Source: Actinomycetota bacterium
GTDB taxonomy: Bacteria > Actinomycetota > JAICYB01
DNA length: 50,729 nt
Direction of reading: 5' to 3'
Assembly (NCBI GenBank): GCA_035536535.1
Contig: DATLNZ010000025.1
Coordinates: 1 to 50,729, forward strand
The notes below the pieces were generated by a model that made no database searches, was not told where the DNA came from, and was given only the letters and a program-made list of their open reading frames with translations. Positions 16,051-25,232 of this stretch are shown here, one piece after another; positions within the stretch are counted from its first letter, which is position 1; every line of letters begins with the position of its first letter. The position numbers were made by a program, and so were the translations under genes.

Positions 16051-17682
16051 GTGGACGGCCTGATGATGGACACCCAGCTGCTGCTGATCGGGCTGCTGCA
16101 GCGCGCGGCGAGGCTGTTCGCAAAGCGGGAGGTGGTCTCCCGTGCGTCCGGTGGCGTTCACCGGTGCAACTACGGCGAGGTTTACGAGCGCAGTGGACGT
16201 CTTGCCGCCGCCCTCGCGGCCGCTGGAGTGGGTCCGGGAACGCGGGTCGGCACTTTCGCGTGGAACCACCGGCGCCATCTCGAGGCCTACTTCGCCGTCC
16301 CGGGTATGGGCGCCGTATGCCACACGATCAACGTCCGCCTGTTCCCCGAGCAGGTCGCCTGGATCGTGGACCACGCGCACGACGAGGTGGTCCTGCTGGA
16401 CGAGGACCTGCTTCCGCAATGGCTGATGATCGCGAATTCGCTGACCGCCCCCCGGCTGTACGTGCTGATGGGGGCGGACGGCGAAAGCAGGCCGGAGTCC
16501 CGGCTCAAGCTCGCCGAGGCCACGGGGGCCGAGGTCGCCGACTACGAGCGCGAGGTCCAGGCGCACGATCCGGTCATCCGGTGGCCGGAGTTTTCGGAGA
16601 GCCGCGCGGCCTTCATGTGCTACACGTCCGGAACGACCGGGGCGCCGAAGGGGGTCGTGTACTCCCACAGGGCGATGTACCTGCACACCCTGGTCCACGG
16701 ACTGACGGACGTGCACGGCATATCCGAGGCTGACGTGGTCCTGCCGGTCGTCCCGATGTTCCATGCCAACGCGTGGGGCGTCCCGCTGTCGGCGACGATG
16801 GCCGGTGCGAAGCAGGTGCTCCCGGGCCCGGCGCCCACGCCTGCGGATGTCGTTCGGCTTATCCGGGACGAAGGGGTCACCATCGCGGCGGGCGTCCCCA
16901 CTGTGTGGCTGGGGGTCCTGGAGGCGGCGGGCAGCGGAGGACTCGGCTCCCTGCGTCGGATCGCATGCGGCGGGTCCGGCGTTCCGCGCTCGCTCATCGC
17001 GGCGTACCGCGACCGGTTCGGAGTCACGATCCAGCAGGGTTACGGCATGACCGAGACGGGCCCGCTCGCCACCCGCGCGCATGTGAAGTCCCATCTGGCG
17101 GCCGTGCTGGACGAAGACGGCGTCCTGGACCTGCGGGCCACCCAGGGGACGCTCGTACCGGGGCTGGACATGAAGGTCGTGGACGGCTCGGGGGCCGAAG
17201 TCTCGTGGGACGGCTCGACCATGGGCGAGATCTGCCTGCGCGGCCCCTGGATCGCCTCCGGCTACTACCGTGACGAGACCGGCTCGGACAGCTTCCGCGA
17301 CGGGTGGCTGCACACGGGCGACGTGGCCGTCGTGGACCCGGAAGGCTACGTGCGGATCGTGGACCGGATCAAGGACCTGGTGAAGTCCGGCGGCGAGTGG
17401 ATTTCTTCGGTGGACCTCGAGAACCGGATCATGGCCCATCCGAAGGTCGCGGAGGCGGCGGTGATCGGAGTTCCCGACCCCAAGTGGCAGGAGCGTCCGG
17501 TAGCCATAGTGGTGCCGCGTCCGGGGGAGTCGCCGACCGCGGAGGAGATTCTGGGCCACCTGGGGGAGTCGGTCGCGAAGTGGCAGCTTCCGGACCGGGT
17601 GGAGTTCGTGGAGGAGATCCCGAAGACCAGCGTGGGCAAGTTCGACAAGAAGGCTCTGCGCGAGAAGCTGACGGGGTCCTAG
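16051..17682 (+). CDS. Fatty-acid--CoA ligase (AMP-forming)
   Basis: A 543-aa member of the ANL adenylate-forming family, of full length. The AMP-binding P-loop is YTSGTTGAPKG (residues 191-201); later YGMTE, HTGDVAVVDPEGY and DRIKDLVKSGGEWI give the hinge and the C-terminal domain. The catalytic lysine near the end is in KTSVGKFDKK. The overall pattern (VVPMFHANAWG, KSGGEWISSVDLEN) is that of medium/long-chain acyl-CoA synthetases of the AlkK type. Its GTG follows the small gene by two bases. It ends in a CTAG shared with the convergent DUF2087-like gene. Chain-length preference cannot be read from sequence. Confidence 0.87.
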   Translation: MDGLMMDTQLLLIGLLQRAARLFAKREVVSRASGGVHRCNYGEVYERSGRLAAALAAAGVGPGTRVGTFAWNHRRHLEAYFAVPGMGAVCHTINVRLFPEQVAWIVDHAHDEVVLLDEDLLPQWLMIANSLTAPRLYVLMGADGESRPESRLKLAEATGAEVADYEREVQAHDPVIRWPEFSESRAAFMCYTSGTTGAPKGVVYSHRAMYLHTLVHGLTDVHGISEADVVLPVVPMFHANAWGVPLSATMAGAKQVLPGPAPTPADVVRLIRDEGVTIAAGVPTVWLGVLEAAGSGGLGSLRRIACGGSGVPRSLIAAYRDRFGVTIQQGYGMTETGPLATRAHVKSHLAAVLDEDGVLDLRATQGTLVPGLDMKVVDGSGAEVSWDGSTMGEICLRGPWIASGYYRDETGSDSFRDGWLHTGDVAVVDPEGYVRIVDRIKDLVKSGGEWISSVDLENRIMAHPKVAEAAVIGVPDPKWQERPVAIVVPRPGESPTAEEILGHLGESVAKWQLPDRVEFVEEIPKTSVGKFDKKALREKLTGS

Positions 17683-18572
17683 TCGCGGGCGGGAATTGCC
17701 TCGTCCCAGGGGTCGGGCCGGCCGATCGGGACGCTGTAGATTCCGCCACTCCTGTGAAGCAGGCCCTCGTCGATCAGGTACCGGCGCAGGGCGGCGTGGT
17801 CCGGGTGGAATTGATTCAGGATCCTGTTGACCTCGGCCTCCGAGTAGGCCCTGCCGGTGCGGAAGCCCTTCGCGAGACGGCGCAGGACGAGCCTGCGTTT
17901 GGTCAGGTTCGCCGGAATCTCCCGCAGCCGGTCCCCTTCAAAGAACCGCGCGAGGACGAGCCCGTCGTCGCCGCCGTCCTCCGTGCCCAGGATCGCGCCA
18001 TCCTTGCGCAGGACCCGCGAGGCCTCGCGGAAGATCTCCTTCGTAAGGCGGCTTGTCCCCTGTTCCAGCGAGGTCAGCATCCCGACAAGCGTTTCGTGGT
18101 GGGGGGCCCTGCGCAGGACCTCGTCCAGCACGATGCGATGACGTATGGGCTCCGGAAGTGCCCACAGGGCCTCTAGCTCCTCCAGGCGTCGGCCGTGGTG
18201 GTGGGACCACGTCACTAGCCCGTGGGGGGCGGGTTGCCGGCGACCTGATGAAGTTCCCGGACCCGGGGGGTTCGCCCACGTCACCACCTGGGGCGCCGTC
18301 GATCGGGCCCCCTGTGGGACAGAGCGCCGGAGACCCTGCCGGCGCGGGTTCTCCTCGTCTGTGCCCAGTAGCGAGACGAGGTCGACTCCTCCGCGGCTCC
18401 ACGTCGCGGCCACGAGCACGCAGTAGGGCGCGTCGGCCCCCAGCGCCAGCGCCGTCAGCTCCGCAGTCTCGTCATGGTCGGGGGCCAGCAGCCGGCCCTC
18501 GGCCCAGACGATGGTGTGGGCCGAGGATCCGCAGGAGACAGCAGCACTGACTTCGGGGCGAGTCTCCTTCAA
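17679..18572 (-). CDS. DUF2087-domain protein
   Basis: A 297-aa protein whose C-terminal 80 residues carry the DUF2087 pattern: LTKRRLVLRRLAKGF, GRAYSEAEVNRILNQF, DHAALRRYLIDEGLLHR and a final Y. This domain is usually attached to helix-turn-helix or ArsR-like regulators. The middle region (HRIVLDEVLRRAP ... LTKEIFREASRVLRKDG) could be a winged helix, while the first 110 residues match nothing I know. A regulatory role is a guess. The start is doubtful: TTG at 18572 is the furthest option, and no good binding site precedes it. The stop codon overlaps that of the acyl-CoA ligase (CTAG). Confidence 0.62.
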   Translation of the reverse strand: MKETRPEVSAAVSCGSSAHTIVWAEGRLLAPDHDETAELTALALGADAPYCVLVAATWSRGGVDLVSLLGTDEENPRRQGLRRSVPQGARSTAPQVVTWANPPGPGTSSGRRQPAPHGLVTWSHHHGRRLEELEALWALPEPIRHRIVLDEVLRRAPHHETLVGMLTSLEQGTSRLTKEIFREASRVLRKDGAILGTEDGGDDGLVLARFFEGDRLREIPANLTKRRLVLRRLAKGFRTGRAYSEAEVNRILNQFHPDHAALRRYLIDEGLLHRSGGIYSVPIGRPDPWDEAIPARD

Positions 18573-18597
18573 TGTGACGCGACCGGTGCCCAGTGCT

Positions 18598-19245
18598 TCA
18601 CGGCGAGGTGACGTTCAGCTCCCTGCCGGCCAGCCCAGAGGAGAAGTTCGCATACGCAGAGTCACACGGGGACTGGCAGGGTCCCGAGGCGCTGAAGGGA
18701 CGGTCGGCCGCGATTCCCCTCACGCCGTAGCCATACCGCTCGATGCCGTAGGTGAAGTCCCCGGAGGCCGCCACGGCGCCACTTGGATCGGCGTATGCGT
18801 TCGGCAGCCCCTCGTTGTCAACGTTTGAGTACTTGGGCCGGGAGATCTCCAGGCTGAAGGCATGGGCCTGCTGCTGAGTGTCGATGAGGGTCACGTCCAG
18901 CGAGACCGAGTTGCCGACCGGGTCGGCGACCATCGCGGTCGCCGCAAGCGTCTGCTTGGCAAAGAGGGACTCGGTCCCCGAGCAGCATGGGCTCGACACG
19001 AAATCGATCATCCGCCCGTACTCCAGGGTCACCGCGTCCACAGTGCCCGGCGAGGAAAGCGAGCCGCCGGTGTGACGGGACACCCTCAGCTCGATGTAGC
19101 GCGACCCCTGCGGCACGGGCGAGTAGATGGTCAGGTTCAGATACTGCCTGTACCCGGCCGTCCCTGAGGACGTACTCGCGCCTGCAGGCGCCGTCCCCGC
19201 CAGAACTGCCAGAAGAGACGCGACAGACACGAAGACTCTCTTCAC
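18598..19245 (-). CDS. Secreted protein of unknown function
   Basis: A 215-aa protein with a clear signal peptide (MKRVFVSVASLLAVLAGTAPA, cleavage after GAS near residue 24). The mature part is probably all beta (YRQYLNLTIYSPV, SRYIELRVSRH, DAVTLEYGRMI) with a CC pair (SSPCCSG) and a C-x3-C pair (GPCQSPC). No catalytic motif or known family is recognised. GTG 19245 is supported by GGGGGGAA upstream. It is on the same strand as the DUF2087-like gene and 25 bp ahead of it, possibly in one transcript. Confidence 0.72.
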   Translation of the reverse strand: MKRVFVSVASLLAVLAGTAPAGASTSSGTAGYRQYLNLTIYSPVPQGSRYIELRVSRHTGGSLSSPGTVDAVTLEYGRMIDFVSSPCCSGTESLFAKQTLAATAMVADPVGNSVSLDVTLIDTQQQAHAFSLEISRPKYSNVDNEGLPNAYADPSGAVAASGDFTYGIERYGYGVRGIAADRPFSASGPCQSPCDSAYANFSSGLAGRELNVTSP

Positions 19246-19327
19246 GATTCCCCCCAGACTCGGCCCCCGTTCCTGCCAGTTCTATTCGCTCGCGGAGCGG
19301 TCAAGTCCTGCCTCGGGCGGCGAGGGG

Positions 19328-19864
19328 CTACTCCGGAAGGCTCTCCTCCGGGATCTCCTGGCGTTTGGGGTTGTCCATGTCCCGCGGCGACAGGATCGGG
19401 TCCGCAAGCGGCCACGGGATGCCCGCGTCGGGGTCGTCCCAGGCCAGCCCGTTTTCGTCCGACGGGTCGTAGTAGCGGTCGACGAGATAGGTGAGGGTCG
19501 CGTCCGTCAGGGCCTGGAAGCCGTGGGCCACCCCGGGCGGGATGTACACGCCGAGCTCGGCCCCCTCTCCGATCTCAAACCACTGGCTGGCCCCCCGGGT
19601 GCCGGAGGATCTCCTCAGGTCGTGCATCGCCACGAGGATCCGTCCGAACGGCGCGTACCAGTAGTCCGCCTGGTGGCGGTGAAAATGCAGTCCCCTCAGC
19701 ACGCCGCGGCGGGAGTCGGAACGGTTGCCCTGGACGAGCGGGGGCCGGCCCTCGAACCACTCCTGGCGGAACGTCTCCATGAACCGTCCGCGCTCGTCGG
19801 AGCGGCCCTGGAGGTCCACGATCAGGACGCCGTCGATCAGGTCGCTTCGCTTCAGATTCGCCAC
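19328..19864 (-). CDS. dTDP-4-dehydrorhamnose 3,5-epimerase-like protein
   Basis: A 178-aa cupin protein of the RmlC/RfbC type: DLQGRSDERGRFMETF, the catalytic-His segment GVLRGLHFHR, and IPPGVAHGFQAL near the middle. RmlC epimerises C3 and C5 of dTDP-4-keto-6-deoxyglucose for rhamnose. Against a straightforward assignment, the usual QxxK before the sugar site reads QADYWYAP and no rmlA, rmlB or rmlD gene is near. It may therefore act on another nucleotide sugar. GTG 19864 is preferred to the upstream in-frame start because it begins the family N-terminus, and AAGAAT lies six bases ahead of it. Confidence 0.8.
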   Translation of the reverse strand: MANLKRSDLIDGVLIVDLQGRSDERGRFMETFRQEWFEGRPPLVQGNRSDSRRGVLRGLHFHRHQADYWYAPFGRILVAMHDLRRSSGTRGASQWFEIGEGAELGVYIPPGVAHGFQALTDATLTYLVDRYYDPSDENGLAWDDPDAGIPWPLADPILSPRDMDNPKRQEIPEESLPE

Positions 19865-19913
19865 GCCCCTATTCTTACTGTTCGACCGGAACCATTCGCG
19901 CCAAGGGGGCCTG

Positions 19914-20783
19914 GTGGGGCTTACATACGGATGCGTCGTACCCCACTCGCCGAACCTCGTCCCAGAGGTGTCGCCACGGGCGGCCAAGGCAGCTCAGACG
20001 CGCGAGGCGATGAGCGAGCTCGGAATGCTCATTGGCTTGCGCGGCCCCCGCACCTGCGTGGTCGTGTCTCCGCACAGCCCGTTTCTCGCCGAGGCATTCG
20101 GTGTCTGGGACGCGGGACGGCTGCAGGGGTCGATGGAGAGGTTCCAGGCGCCCGACGTGACCGTGGAGGTGCAGGTGGACTCCGAGCTCGCGGAGGCCAT
20201 CGTGGACGTCACTTCCAGGATGGGGCTTCCCGTGGGCCGGATGGACGGCGACTGGCAGCTGGACAGGGGGATCACCGTTCCTTCGCTGTACCTCCTGAAG
20301 TCAGACGAGATCCAGGTAGTTCCGGTGTCCCTTTCGATGGCGGGCTGGGAGGAGCACTGGCTGTTCGGCACCGCGATCGCAAAGGCGGCCGCGATGGTCA
20401 GGGGCGACGTGATGATCCTTGCCTCGGCCAACTTCTCGCACCGGGTCGTTCCCGACTCGCCGCACGGATACTCGCCGAGGGCCAGGGAGTTCGATGCCCG
20501 GGTGCGCGATGCGGTCGCCCGGGGCCGGCTCAACGACCTGCTGGATATCCCGACGGAGATGGTGCGGGACGCATCCGAGTGCGGGTTTGTCCCGATGCTG
20601 GTGATGGGAGGGGCGTTCGACGGGCGGACGGTGACGGGGCGCGTGCTGTCCTACGAGGCCCCCTTCGGCATCGGCTACCTCGTCGGGGAGGTCACGCTGG
20701 CCGAGGGCGAGCATGAGCCACAGCACGCCTCAGTGGGGGCCGAGGCCACCCAGGAGGCATCCGCCGCCCCGCAGGGGTGGTGA
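19914..20783 (+). CDS. MEMO-like / class III extradiol dioxygenase family protein
   Basis: A 289-aa protein of the MEMO / LigB-like fold. Metal-binding-type histidines lie in YGCVVPHSPNLVPEV at the N-terminus and in VVVSPHSPF; SANFSHRV is the third conserved segment. Actinobacterial relatives annotated as class III extradiol dioxygenase subunit B-like are typically found next to miaA, as here, but their reaction is not known. GTG 19914 has AAGGGGG just upstream and gives the family N-terminus. The C-terminal 35 residues are extra and low-complexity. The miaA start lies inside its last codons. Confidence 0.82.
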   Translation: MGLTYGCVVPHSPNLVPEVSPRAAKAAQTREAMSELGMLIGLRGPRTCVVVSPHSPFLAEAFGVWDAGRLQGSMERFQAPDVTVEVQVDSELAEAIVDVTSRMGLPVGRMDGDWQLDRGITVPSLYLLKSDEIQVVPVSLSMAGWEEHWLFGTAIAKAAAMVRGDVMILASANFSHRVVPDSPHGYSPRAREFDARVRDAVARGRLNDLLDIPTEMVRDASECGFVPMLVMGGAFDGRTVTGRVLSYEAPFGIGYLVGEVTLAEGEHEPQHASVGAEATQEASAAPQGW

Positions 20784-21763
20784 GGGGAACCCTCGGGCAG
20801 CGGCCGCCGCTCGCGGCGCTGGTCGGTCCCACCGCATCGGGCAAGTCGCGCATGGCCCTGGAGGTCGCGCTCGAACTGCGATCGACGGGCGTTGAGCCCG
20901 AGATCGTCTCGTGCGACTCCATGGGCGTGTACCGGGGGCTGGACATCGCGGCGGACAAGCCTTCCACTTCGGATCGGCGGCTTGTTCCGCACCACATGTT
21001 CGATGTCGTCCATGCCTCGGCCGACTACACCGCCGTCGCCTACCGGCAGGCGGCGCGAGACGCGATAGCCGGCATTCACGCGCGAGGCGGGCTTCCCATG
21101 CTCGTCGGCGGCTCCGGGCTGTGGTTCCGGGCGGTCGTGGACCACTTGGAATTCGCTCCCACCGACCCGGCCTTGAGGTCGTCGCTGGAGCGTCAGGACC
21201 CTCACGAGCTTCACAATCGGTTGTCGCTGGCCGATCCCGAGTCGGCGGCCCGGATCGATCCACGCAACCGCAGGCGGGTGGTCAGGGCGGTGGAGATCCT
21301 GGAACTCACCGGCCGTCCCCCCAGCGAGCTGCGCGGCGCATGGGAGCGCCGCGAGGGACCGTATTCGGTGATGGTCGCGGGCCTGACGTGGTCGCGGGAG
21401 GAGCTGTTGGAGCGGGCCGGCCGCAGAATCGGCGAGGAGCTGGAGGCTGGGCTTCTCGAAGAGGTTCGCGCCGCACTGGACGCAGGGATCTCACGGACGG
21501 CCAGACAGGCGCTGGGCGTCAAGGAGATGCTCGAGCACCTCGAGTCGGGCCTGCCGCTGGAACAGGCGCGGGACCTTCTGGTCCGCAACACCAGAAGCTT
21601 CATCAGGAGGCAGCTGTCCTGGTTCCGCGCCGACCCCCGGATCGAGTGGGTCGACGCGTCGGAGGTGGGTTGGGAGTCGGCCCGCCGGCGAATCGTAGAG
21701 CTGATTGCGCGGGCAGCACCGGGGGAGGGGTCAGATCCGGCTGCCCACCCTGCGGCCCGCTGA
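20777..21763 (+). CDS. miaA: tRNA dimethylallyltransferase
   Basis: A 328-aa enzyme that transfers dimethylallyl from DMAPP to A37 of tRNA, the substrate step for MiaB. The P-loop is VGPTASGKS (residues 16-24). Further conserved parts are SCDSMGVYRGLDI, ADKPS, the PHH-x-FD motif (VPHHMFDVVH), LVGGSGLW and the C-terminal RNTRSFIRRQLSWFR. GTG 20777 or GTG 20780 can start it, both inside the end of the upstream gene. The 3' end overlaps the convergent J-domain gene by 33 bp. Confidence 0.95.
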   Translation: MVRGTLGQRPPLAALVGPTASGKSRMALEVALELRSTGVEPEIVSCDSMGVYRGLDIAADKPSTSDRRLVPHHMFDVVHASADYTAVAYRQAARDAIAGIHARGGLPMLVGGSGLWFRAVVDHLEFAPTDPALRSSLERQDPHELHNRLSLADPESAARIDPRNRRRVVRAVEILELTGRPPSELRGAWERREGPYSVMVAGLTWSREELLERAGRRIGEELEAGLLEEVRAALDAGISRTARQALGVKEMLEHLESGLPLEQARDLLVRNTRSFIRRQLSWFRADPRIEWVDASEVGWESARRRIVELIARAAPGEGSDPAAHPAAR

Positions 21764-22858
21764 CCGCCGGAGCCGCTGGCGCCTGGTGCGAGCGTGCAGC
21801 CTCTGTCGTGCGGCCATCGGGCGCGTACGCGACCCGGCCCAGTCGCTGGTCCTCGCGGCGTCGCGCTGCCGCCTCGAGATCTCGGCCCCCGCGCGCAGGG
21901 CCGCGTCGGCCGACCGGCCCAGGGCCCACAGCACGCTTCTGCCCAGCCACATCACTGCGGATCCGGCGGTGCCCGGCCCGCGCCGCATGACCAGAGGACG
22001 GCTGAACCCGCGGCTGACGACGAGCGGGTACAGGCCCATGGCCGTGAGTGCCACACCGGCCGTCAGGAGCCACCCGGACGCCTGGCCCGGGCGAAACCCA
22101 AGCCGTCCTCTGGCGAGCGCGACAAGAAGGATCGGAACCACCAGCCCCCCTGTCGCCCAGTGGGACACCCGCCTCCATCGCTCGCGCCCGGAGATCCGCC
22201 GCGCTCGCGACGAAGGATGCCGGCCCCGCGCCGCCTCCGGTTCCGTCCACACCTGAAGCTCGGTGGTGTGGACCACGAACCGGACGGTGCCAGACGCCGT
22301 CCCCCACCGGGCCGGCAGGTCGATGGCATATCGCCGGTGCTCGGCGAGCAGGCTGGTGTCGAGGCGAACGCGGACCCGGGCCCTGCGCGAGGAGCGGGCG
22401 ATGACCTCGACGCCTACGGCCGGTCCAGCCCCGGGGGCCGGAGCGACGGAGGGTCCCGAGTCCTGAGCAACGGAGGACTCGAAGGCGAAGATCGCGACGA
22501 CGGGTTCGCCCGGCGTTACGTCCGCCACCTCCACGACTTCCGGGACGACGCGCAGGGGCACCGGTGGCGGCGGAGTCTTCGCGGCCGCGGGGGGGGATGC
22601 AGGGGGTCCGGACGGGGTCCTTCGCAGGTCCAGGTCGTAGACGGCTCGTTTGGTGGGATCCGACAGCGTGTCGCGCGCTTCGTTCAGAAGCGACATGAGC
22701 TGCCCGGCTGCTGCAAGTACTGCGGGAGACGATGACGACAGTCGGTCTGGGTGGCAGACCTGGGCGCGCAGCCTGTACGCGGCGGCTATCTCGTCGGGTG
22801 GGGCGTCGCTGCGGACGCCGAGCAGCCGGTAGTGGTCGAGAGGCGGGAGGCCGGACAC
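21731..22858 (-). CDS. J-domain membrane protein
   Basis: A 375-aa protein that begins with a DnaJ J-domain (residues 5-75: LDHYRLLGVRSDAPPDEI, the HPD motif in VCHPDRLSS, then DTLSDPTKRAVYDL). A Pro-rich linker, a beta-type middle region and two membrane helices (about 245-290) follow, with a very basic tail. It lacks the Gly/Phe and zinc-finger parts of DnaJ, so it is a specialised J-protein that may bring DnaK to the membrane. GTG 22858 is chosen because it immediately precedes the J-domain; longer frames run into the upstream gene. It probably shares a transcript with the two upstream minus-strand genes. Confidence 0.75.
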   Translation of the reverse strand: MSGLPPLDHYRLLGVRSDAPPDEIAAAYRLRAQVCHPDRLSSSSPAVLAAAGQLMSLLNEARDTLSDPTKRAVYDLDLRRTPSGPPASPPAAAKTPPPPVPLRVVPEVVEVADVTPGEPVVAIFAFESSVAQDSGPSVAPAPGAGPAVGVEVIARSSRRARVRVRLDTSLLAEHRRYAIDLPARWGTASGTVRFVVHTTELQVWTEPEAARGRHPSSRARRISGRERWRRVSHWATGGLVVPILLVALARGRLGFRPGQASGWLLTAGVALTAMGLYPLVVSRGFSRPLVMRRGPGTAGSAVMWLGRSVLWALGRSADAALRAGAEISRRQRDAARTSDWAGSRTRPMAARQRLHARTRRQRLRRSAGRRVGSRI

Positions 22859-22862
22859 CGCG

Positions 22863-23345
22863 CTAGGACGACCATGGCAGGCGCTGCCACGGAAGATGCG
22901 AAAGCGCCCAGACGACCCCGGCCGCGAGCGCGGGCGAGGCGACCGCGGTCGCAAGCCACCTGCGCGTGAAGCTCAGGGGGAGCACCGCCTGAAGGATGTC
23001 CGCCACCACGAGGCTGAGCAGGGCCCAGCCGAGCGGTCCGAGGAGGTGGGGGCCGAGGACCCAGGTCCCGGCCCCCGTGGCCGCCCAGGTCGCCGCCCAA
23101 ACGACGGCCGCCACTGGGGTCAGCAGAGCCCAGGGGATCCAGCCGAGCCACCGGACGGGATCGGATGCCGGCAGGCCCAGGACGCCCAGCAGGAGGCCGA
23201 TCCCGGCGGCGCACCCGAGCTCCGCCCAGGGGCTTGTGTGGGACAGGGGAAAACCCCACAGCCACGGCCCGCCGTCGAAGTCCAGCCTGGTGCGGCTGGT
23301 GCCGGCAGGAAATCCGGTAGCGGGAATCACGCGCTCGCCGAGCAT
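22863..23345 (-). CDS. Small integral membrane protein of unknown function
   Basis: A 160-aa protein with four hydrophobic segments (starting at about residues 40, 68, 105 and 133) rich in Trp, Leu and Ala. The N-terminal 35 residues are soluble and probably exposed. I recognise no family. It ends four bases before the J-domain membrane protein and starts six bases after the stop of the 279-aa protein, so the three look like one operon, perhaps a membrane complex. Confidence 0.65.
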   Translation of the reverse strand: MLGERVIPATGFPAGTSRTRLDFDGGPWLWGFPLSHTSPWAELGCAAGIGLLLGVLGLPASDPVRWLGWIPWALLTPVAAVVWAATWAATGAGTWVLGPHLLGPLGWALLSLVVADILQAVLPLSFTRRWLATAVASPALAAGVVWALSHLPWQRLPWSS

Positions 23346-23351
23346 GTTCGT

Positions 23352-24191
23352 CTAGTGGCGCCAGCGGTCGAGGATGAACCACTCCCCGGACCGCCCGTCC
23401 GGGGAGATCACTCCGATCAGGCACGGATCCGGCATCACGATCGCCCGTGACGTGGCGGCTGAGGCCAAGGCCGGCGCGGATACGATCGCCGAGGCCACTC
23501 GACCCGCGGCGCCCGCCAGTGCACCGGCCGCCCTGCCGGCACCCGTGGCGGCGGACCGCCCGGCCGTGACGGCGGCCGCGGACCCGGCCTTGGCGGCATG
23601 CAGGGTCACCAGGCGCCCTACGGCGGCCGAGGCGGGTTCCGGCACCTCGTCGGCGAGGTAGTAGCGGTCGAAGACCCCGCCTTCGGTGTCCCATGCCGCC
23701 TTGACGCGGGCGGCCCGTTCGGGCAGTTCGATTCCGTGGAAGCCCTCCAGGGGGTAGATCCTCCAGGCCAGTCGGCGCTGCTGGTGCAAAACGGGATGGT
23801 CCAGCAGCGGACCTCGCCCGGCCCGCTCCATGCGCAGGCCCCGCCGGCGCGCGGCCGCCTTGGCGCGCGCAACCCGGTCCCCCTGGACCGCGGCCAGGAA
23901 CAGCATCCGGACGTGCTCGGCCCTGCGCAGGCGGCCCGATGCGACCGCCTTCTCGAGCCGCCCCAGAAGGACGTGAGCCCGGCGACGGTTGGCTTCGTGA
24001 AACCAGGTGCGGGTGACGAGGTCCTGCTCCGCGATCAGGACCGACGACGAAATGGCGGCGTCGGCGCCCTCCAGGTCCCTCTCGAGATTCATCTGCGAGA
24101 TCGACACCAGATCTGCCTCTGGGGCGTCCAGCCGTATCTGGTCGCGGCCCGCCCTCCCACGCAGCTGCACCGGCCTACGCATCGCCGACAT
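23352..24191 (-). CDS. Hypothetical protein, first gene of a three-gene minus-strand operon
   Basis: A 279-aa protein of unknown function. The N-terminal half is charged and helical (LERDLEGADAAISSS, RRRAHVLLGRLEKAVASGRLRR). The middle includes RIYPLEGFHGIELPER, and a long Ala-rich stretch (about 190-245) may form a helix or membrane-associated segment. No signal peptide or known motif is seen. The ATG at 24191 has AGGAGG nine bases upstream, a good start; the frame remains open for 240 codons further but antisense to dapF. The two following genes (membrane protein, J-domain protein) are within seven bases of each other. Confidence 0.68.
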   Translation of the reverse strand: MSAMRRPVQLRGRAGRDQIRLDAPEADLVSISQMNLERDLEGADAAISSSVLIAEQDLVTRTWFHEANRRRAHVLLGRLEKAVASGRLRRAEHVRMLFLAAVQGDRVARAKAAARRRGLRMERAGRGPLLDHPVLHQQRRLAWRIYPLEGFHGIELPERAARVKAAWDTEGGVFDRYYLADEVPEPASAAVGRLVTLHAAKAGSAAAVTAGRSAATGAGRAAGALAGAAGRVASAIVSAPALASAATSRAIVMPDPCLIGVISPDGRSGEWFILDRWRH

Positions 24192-24314
24192 CGAATCCTC
24201 CTGCCTCAGAAGTTCACAAAGGATGACAAATAAAGCACCAGACACACCGGGACACAAGGCTCTGATGCCCCGCCCGCTGCGATTAGGCTTTCGGGACCCT
24301 TCAGGAGGCTCGGA

Positions 24315-25232
24315 ATGGACTTCACCAAGTACCACGGCATCGGCAACGACTTCGTGATGCTGGCCGATTACGACCGCGTCATGGGCCCAGCGGGCTCGCT
24401 GGTGCCGGCGCTGGTGTCGGCCTTGTGCGACCGCCGGAGGGGCGTGGGCGGCGACGGCCTGATCCGGCTGATCGCCCCGCACGCCGACCCCGAGACCGCC
24501 GCCGCCGGCGCGGTCCTCAGGATGGACTACTACAACTCCGACGGCGCTCCGGCCGAGATGTGCGGCAACGGGATCCGGTGCCTGGCGGTCCTCGCCCTGG
24601 AGACCGGACGGATCGCGCCGGGTGAGCATCGGATCCTTACGGGCGACGGGGTGAAGCTGGTGCGCATCGACGCGGCCAGGCCGGAGCGCGTGACCGTGCA
24701 GATGGGGGCTCCCGGTCTGGACTGTGAGGACGTCCCCATGGCCGGAACCGGCCCGGCCACGCTCGTCGGTGTCGAGACCCCCGGGTTCGGGGTCGTGGAG
24801 GGCACGGGGGTTTCCATGGGAAACCCCCACTTTGTGGTTTTCGCACAGGACCTCGGCCGGACTCCGGACGACCGTCTCGTCACCACGCTCGGCCCCCAGA
24901 TCGAGCGGCACGCGGCCTTTCCGCGACGCACAAACGTGGAGTTCGTGACGGTCCTGTCGCAGACGGCGATCCAGATGCGCGTGTGGGAGCGGGGGGTCGG
25001 GGAGACCCTGGCCTGCGGGACGGGGGCCTGCGCGGCCGCCGTGGCTTCGGCGCTCCTGGGTCGCACCGGGCGGCAGGTCGAGGTCCGTCTTCCGGGCGGA
25101 ACCCTGGAGGTGGACTGGACGCCCGACGGCGTCGTCTGGATGAGCGGTCCGGCCGAGAAGGTCTTCGAGGGCAGGCTGGATTCGCGATGGTTGTCCTCGG
25201 CGGGGGTCCGGCCGCTCGAGGAGGTCAGATGA
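24315..25232 (+). CDS. dapF: Diaminopimelate epimerase
   Basis: A 305-aa enzyme converting LL- to meso-diaminopimelate for lysine and peptidoglycan. The two catalytic cysteines are Cys83 (EMCGNGIRCL) and Cys234 (LACGTGACAA). The N-terminus TKYHGIGNDF, NSDGAPAEMC and GNPHFV are all family signatures. AGGAGG precedes the ATG by seven bases, and TAGGCT at 24283-24288 is a plausible -10. The TGA overlaps the ATG of the aminotransferase gene (ATGA), consistent with consecutive steps of one pathway. Confidence 0.96.
   Translation: MDFTKYHGIGNDFVMLADYDRVMGPAGSLVPALVSALCDRRRGVGGDGLIRLIAPHADPETAAAGAVLRMDYYNSDGAPAEMCGNGIRCLAVLALETGRIAPGEHRILTGDGVKLVRIDAARPERVTVQMGAPGLDCEDVPMAGTGPATLVGVETPGFGVVEGTGVSMGNPHFVVFAQDLGRTPDDRLVTTLGPQIERHAAFPRRTNVEFVTVLSQTAIQMRVWERGVGETLACGTGACAAAVASALLGRTGRQVEVRLPGGTLEVDWTPDGVVWMSGPAEKVFEGRLDSRWLSSAGVRPLEEVR

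Noticed and set aside
15760-17559. A 599-codon minus-strand frame opposite the acyl-CoA ligase
   Set aside because: Shadow frame: the plus strand encodes a complete ANL enzyme with all motifs, and the shadow overlaps the end of miaB.
19328-19864. A rhamnose biosynthesis cluster
   Set aside because: Only one rmlC-like gene is present; no rmlA, rmlB or rmlD is within the window.
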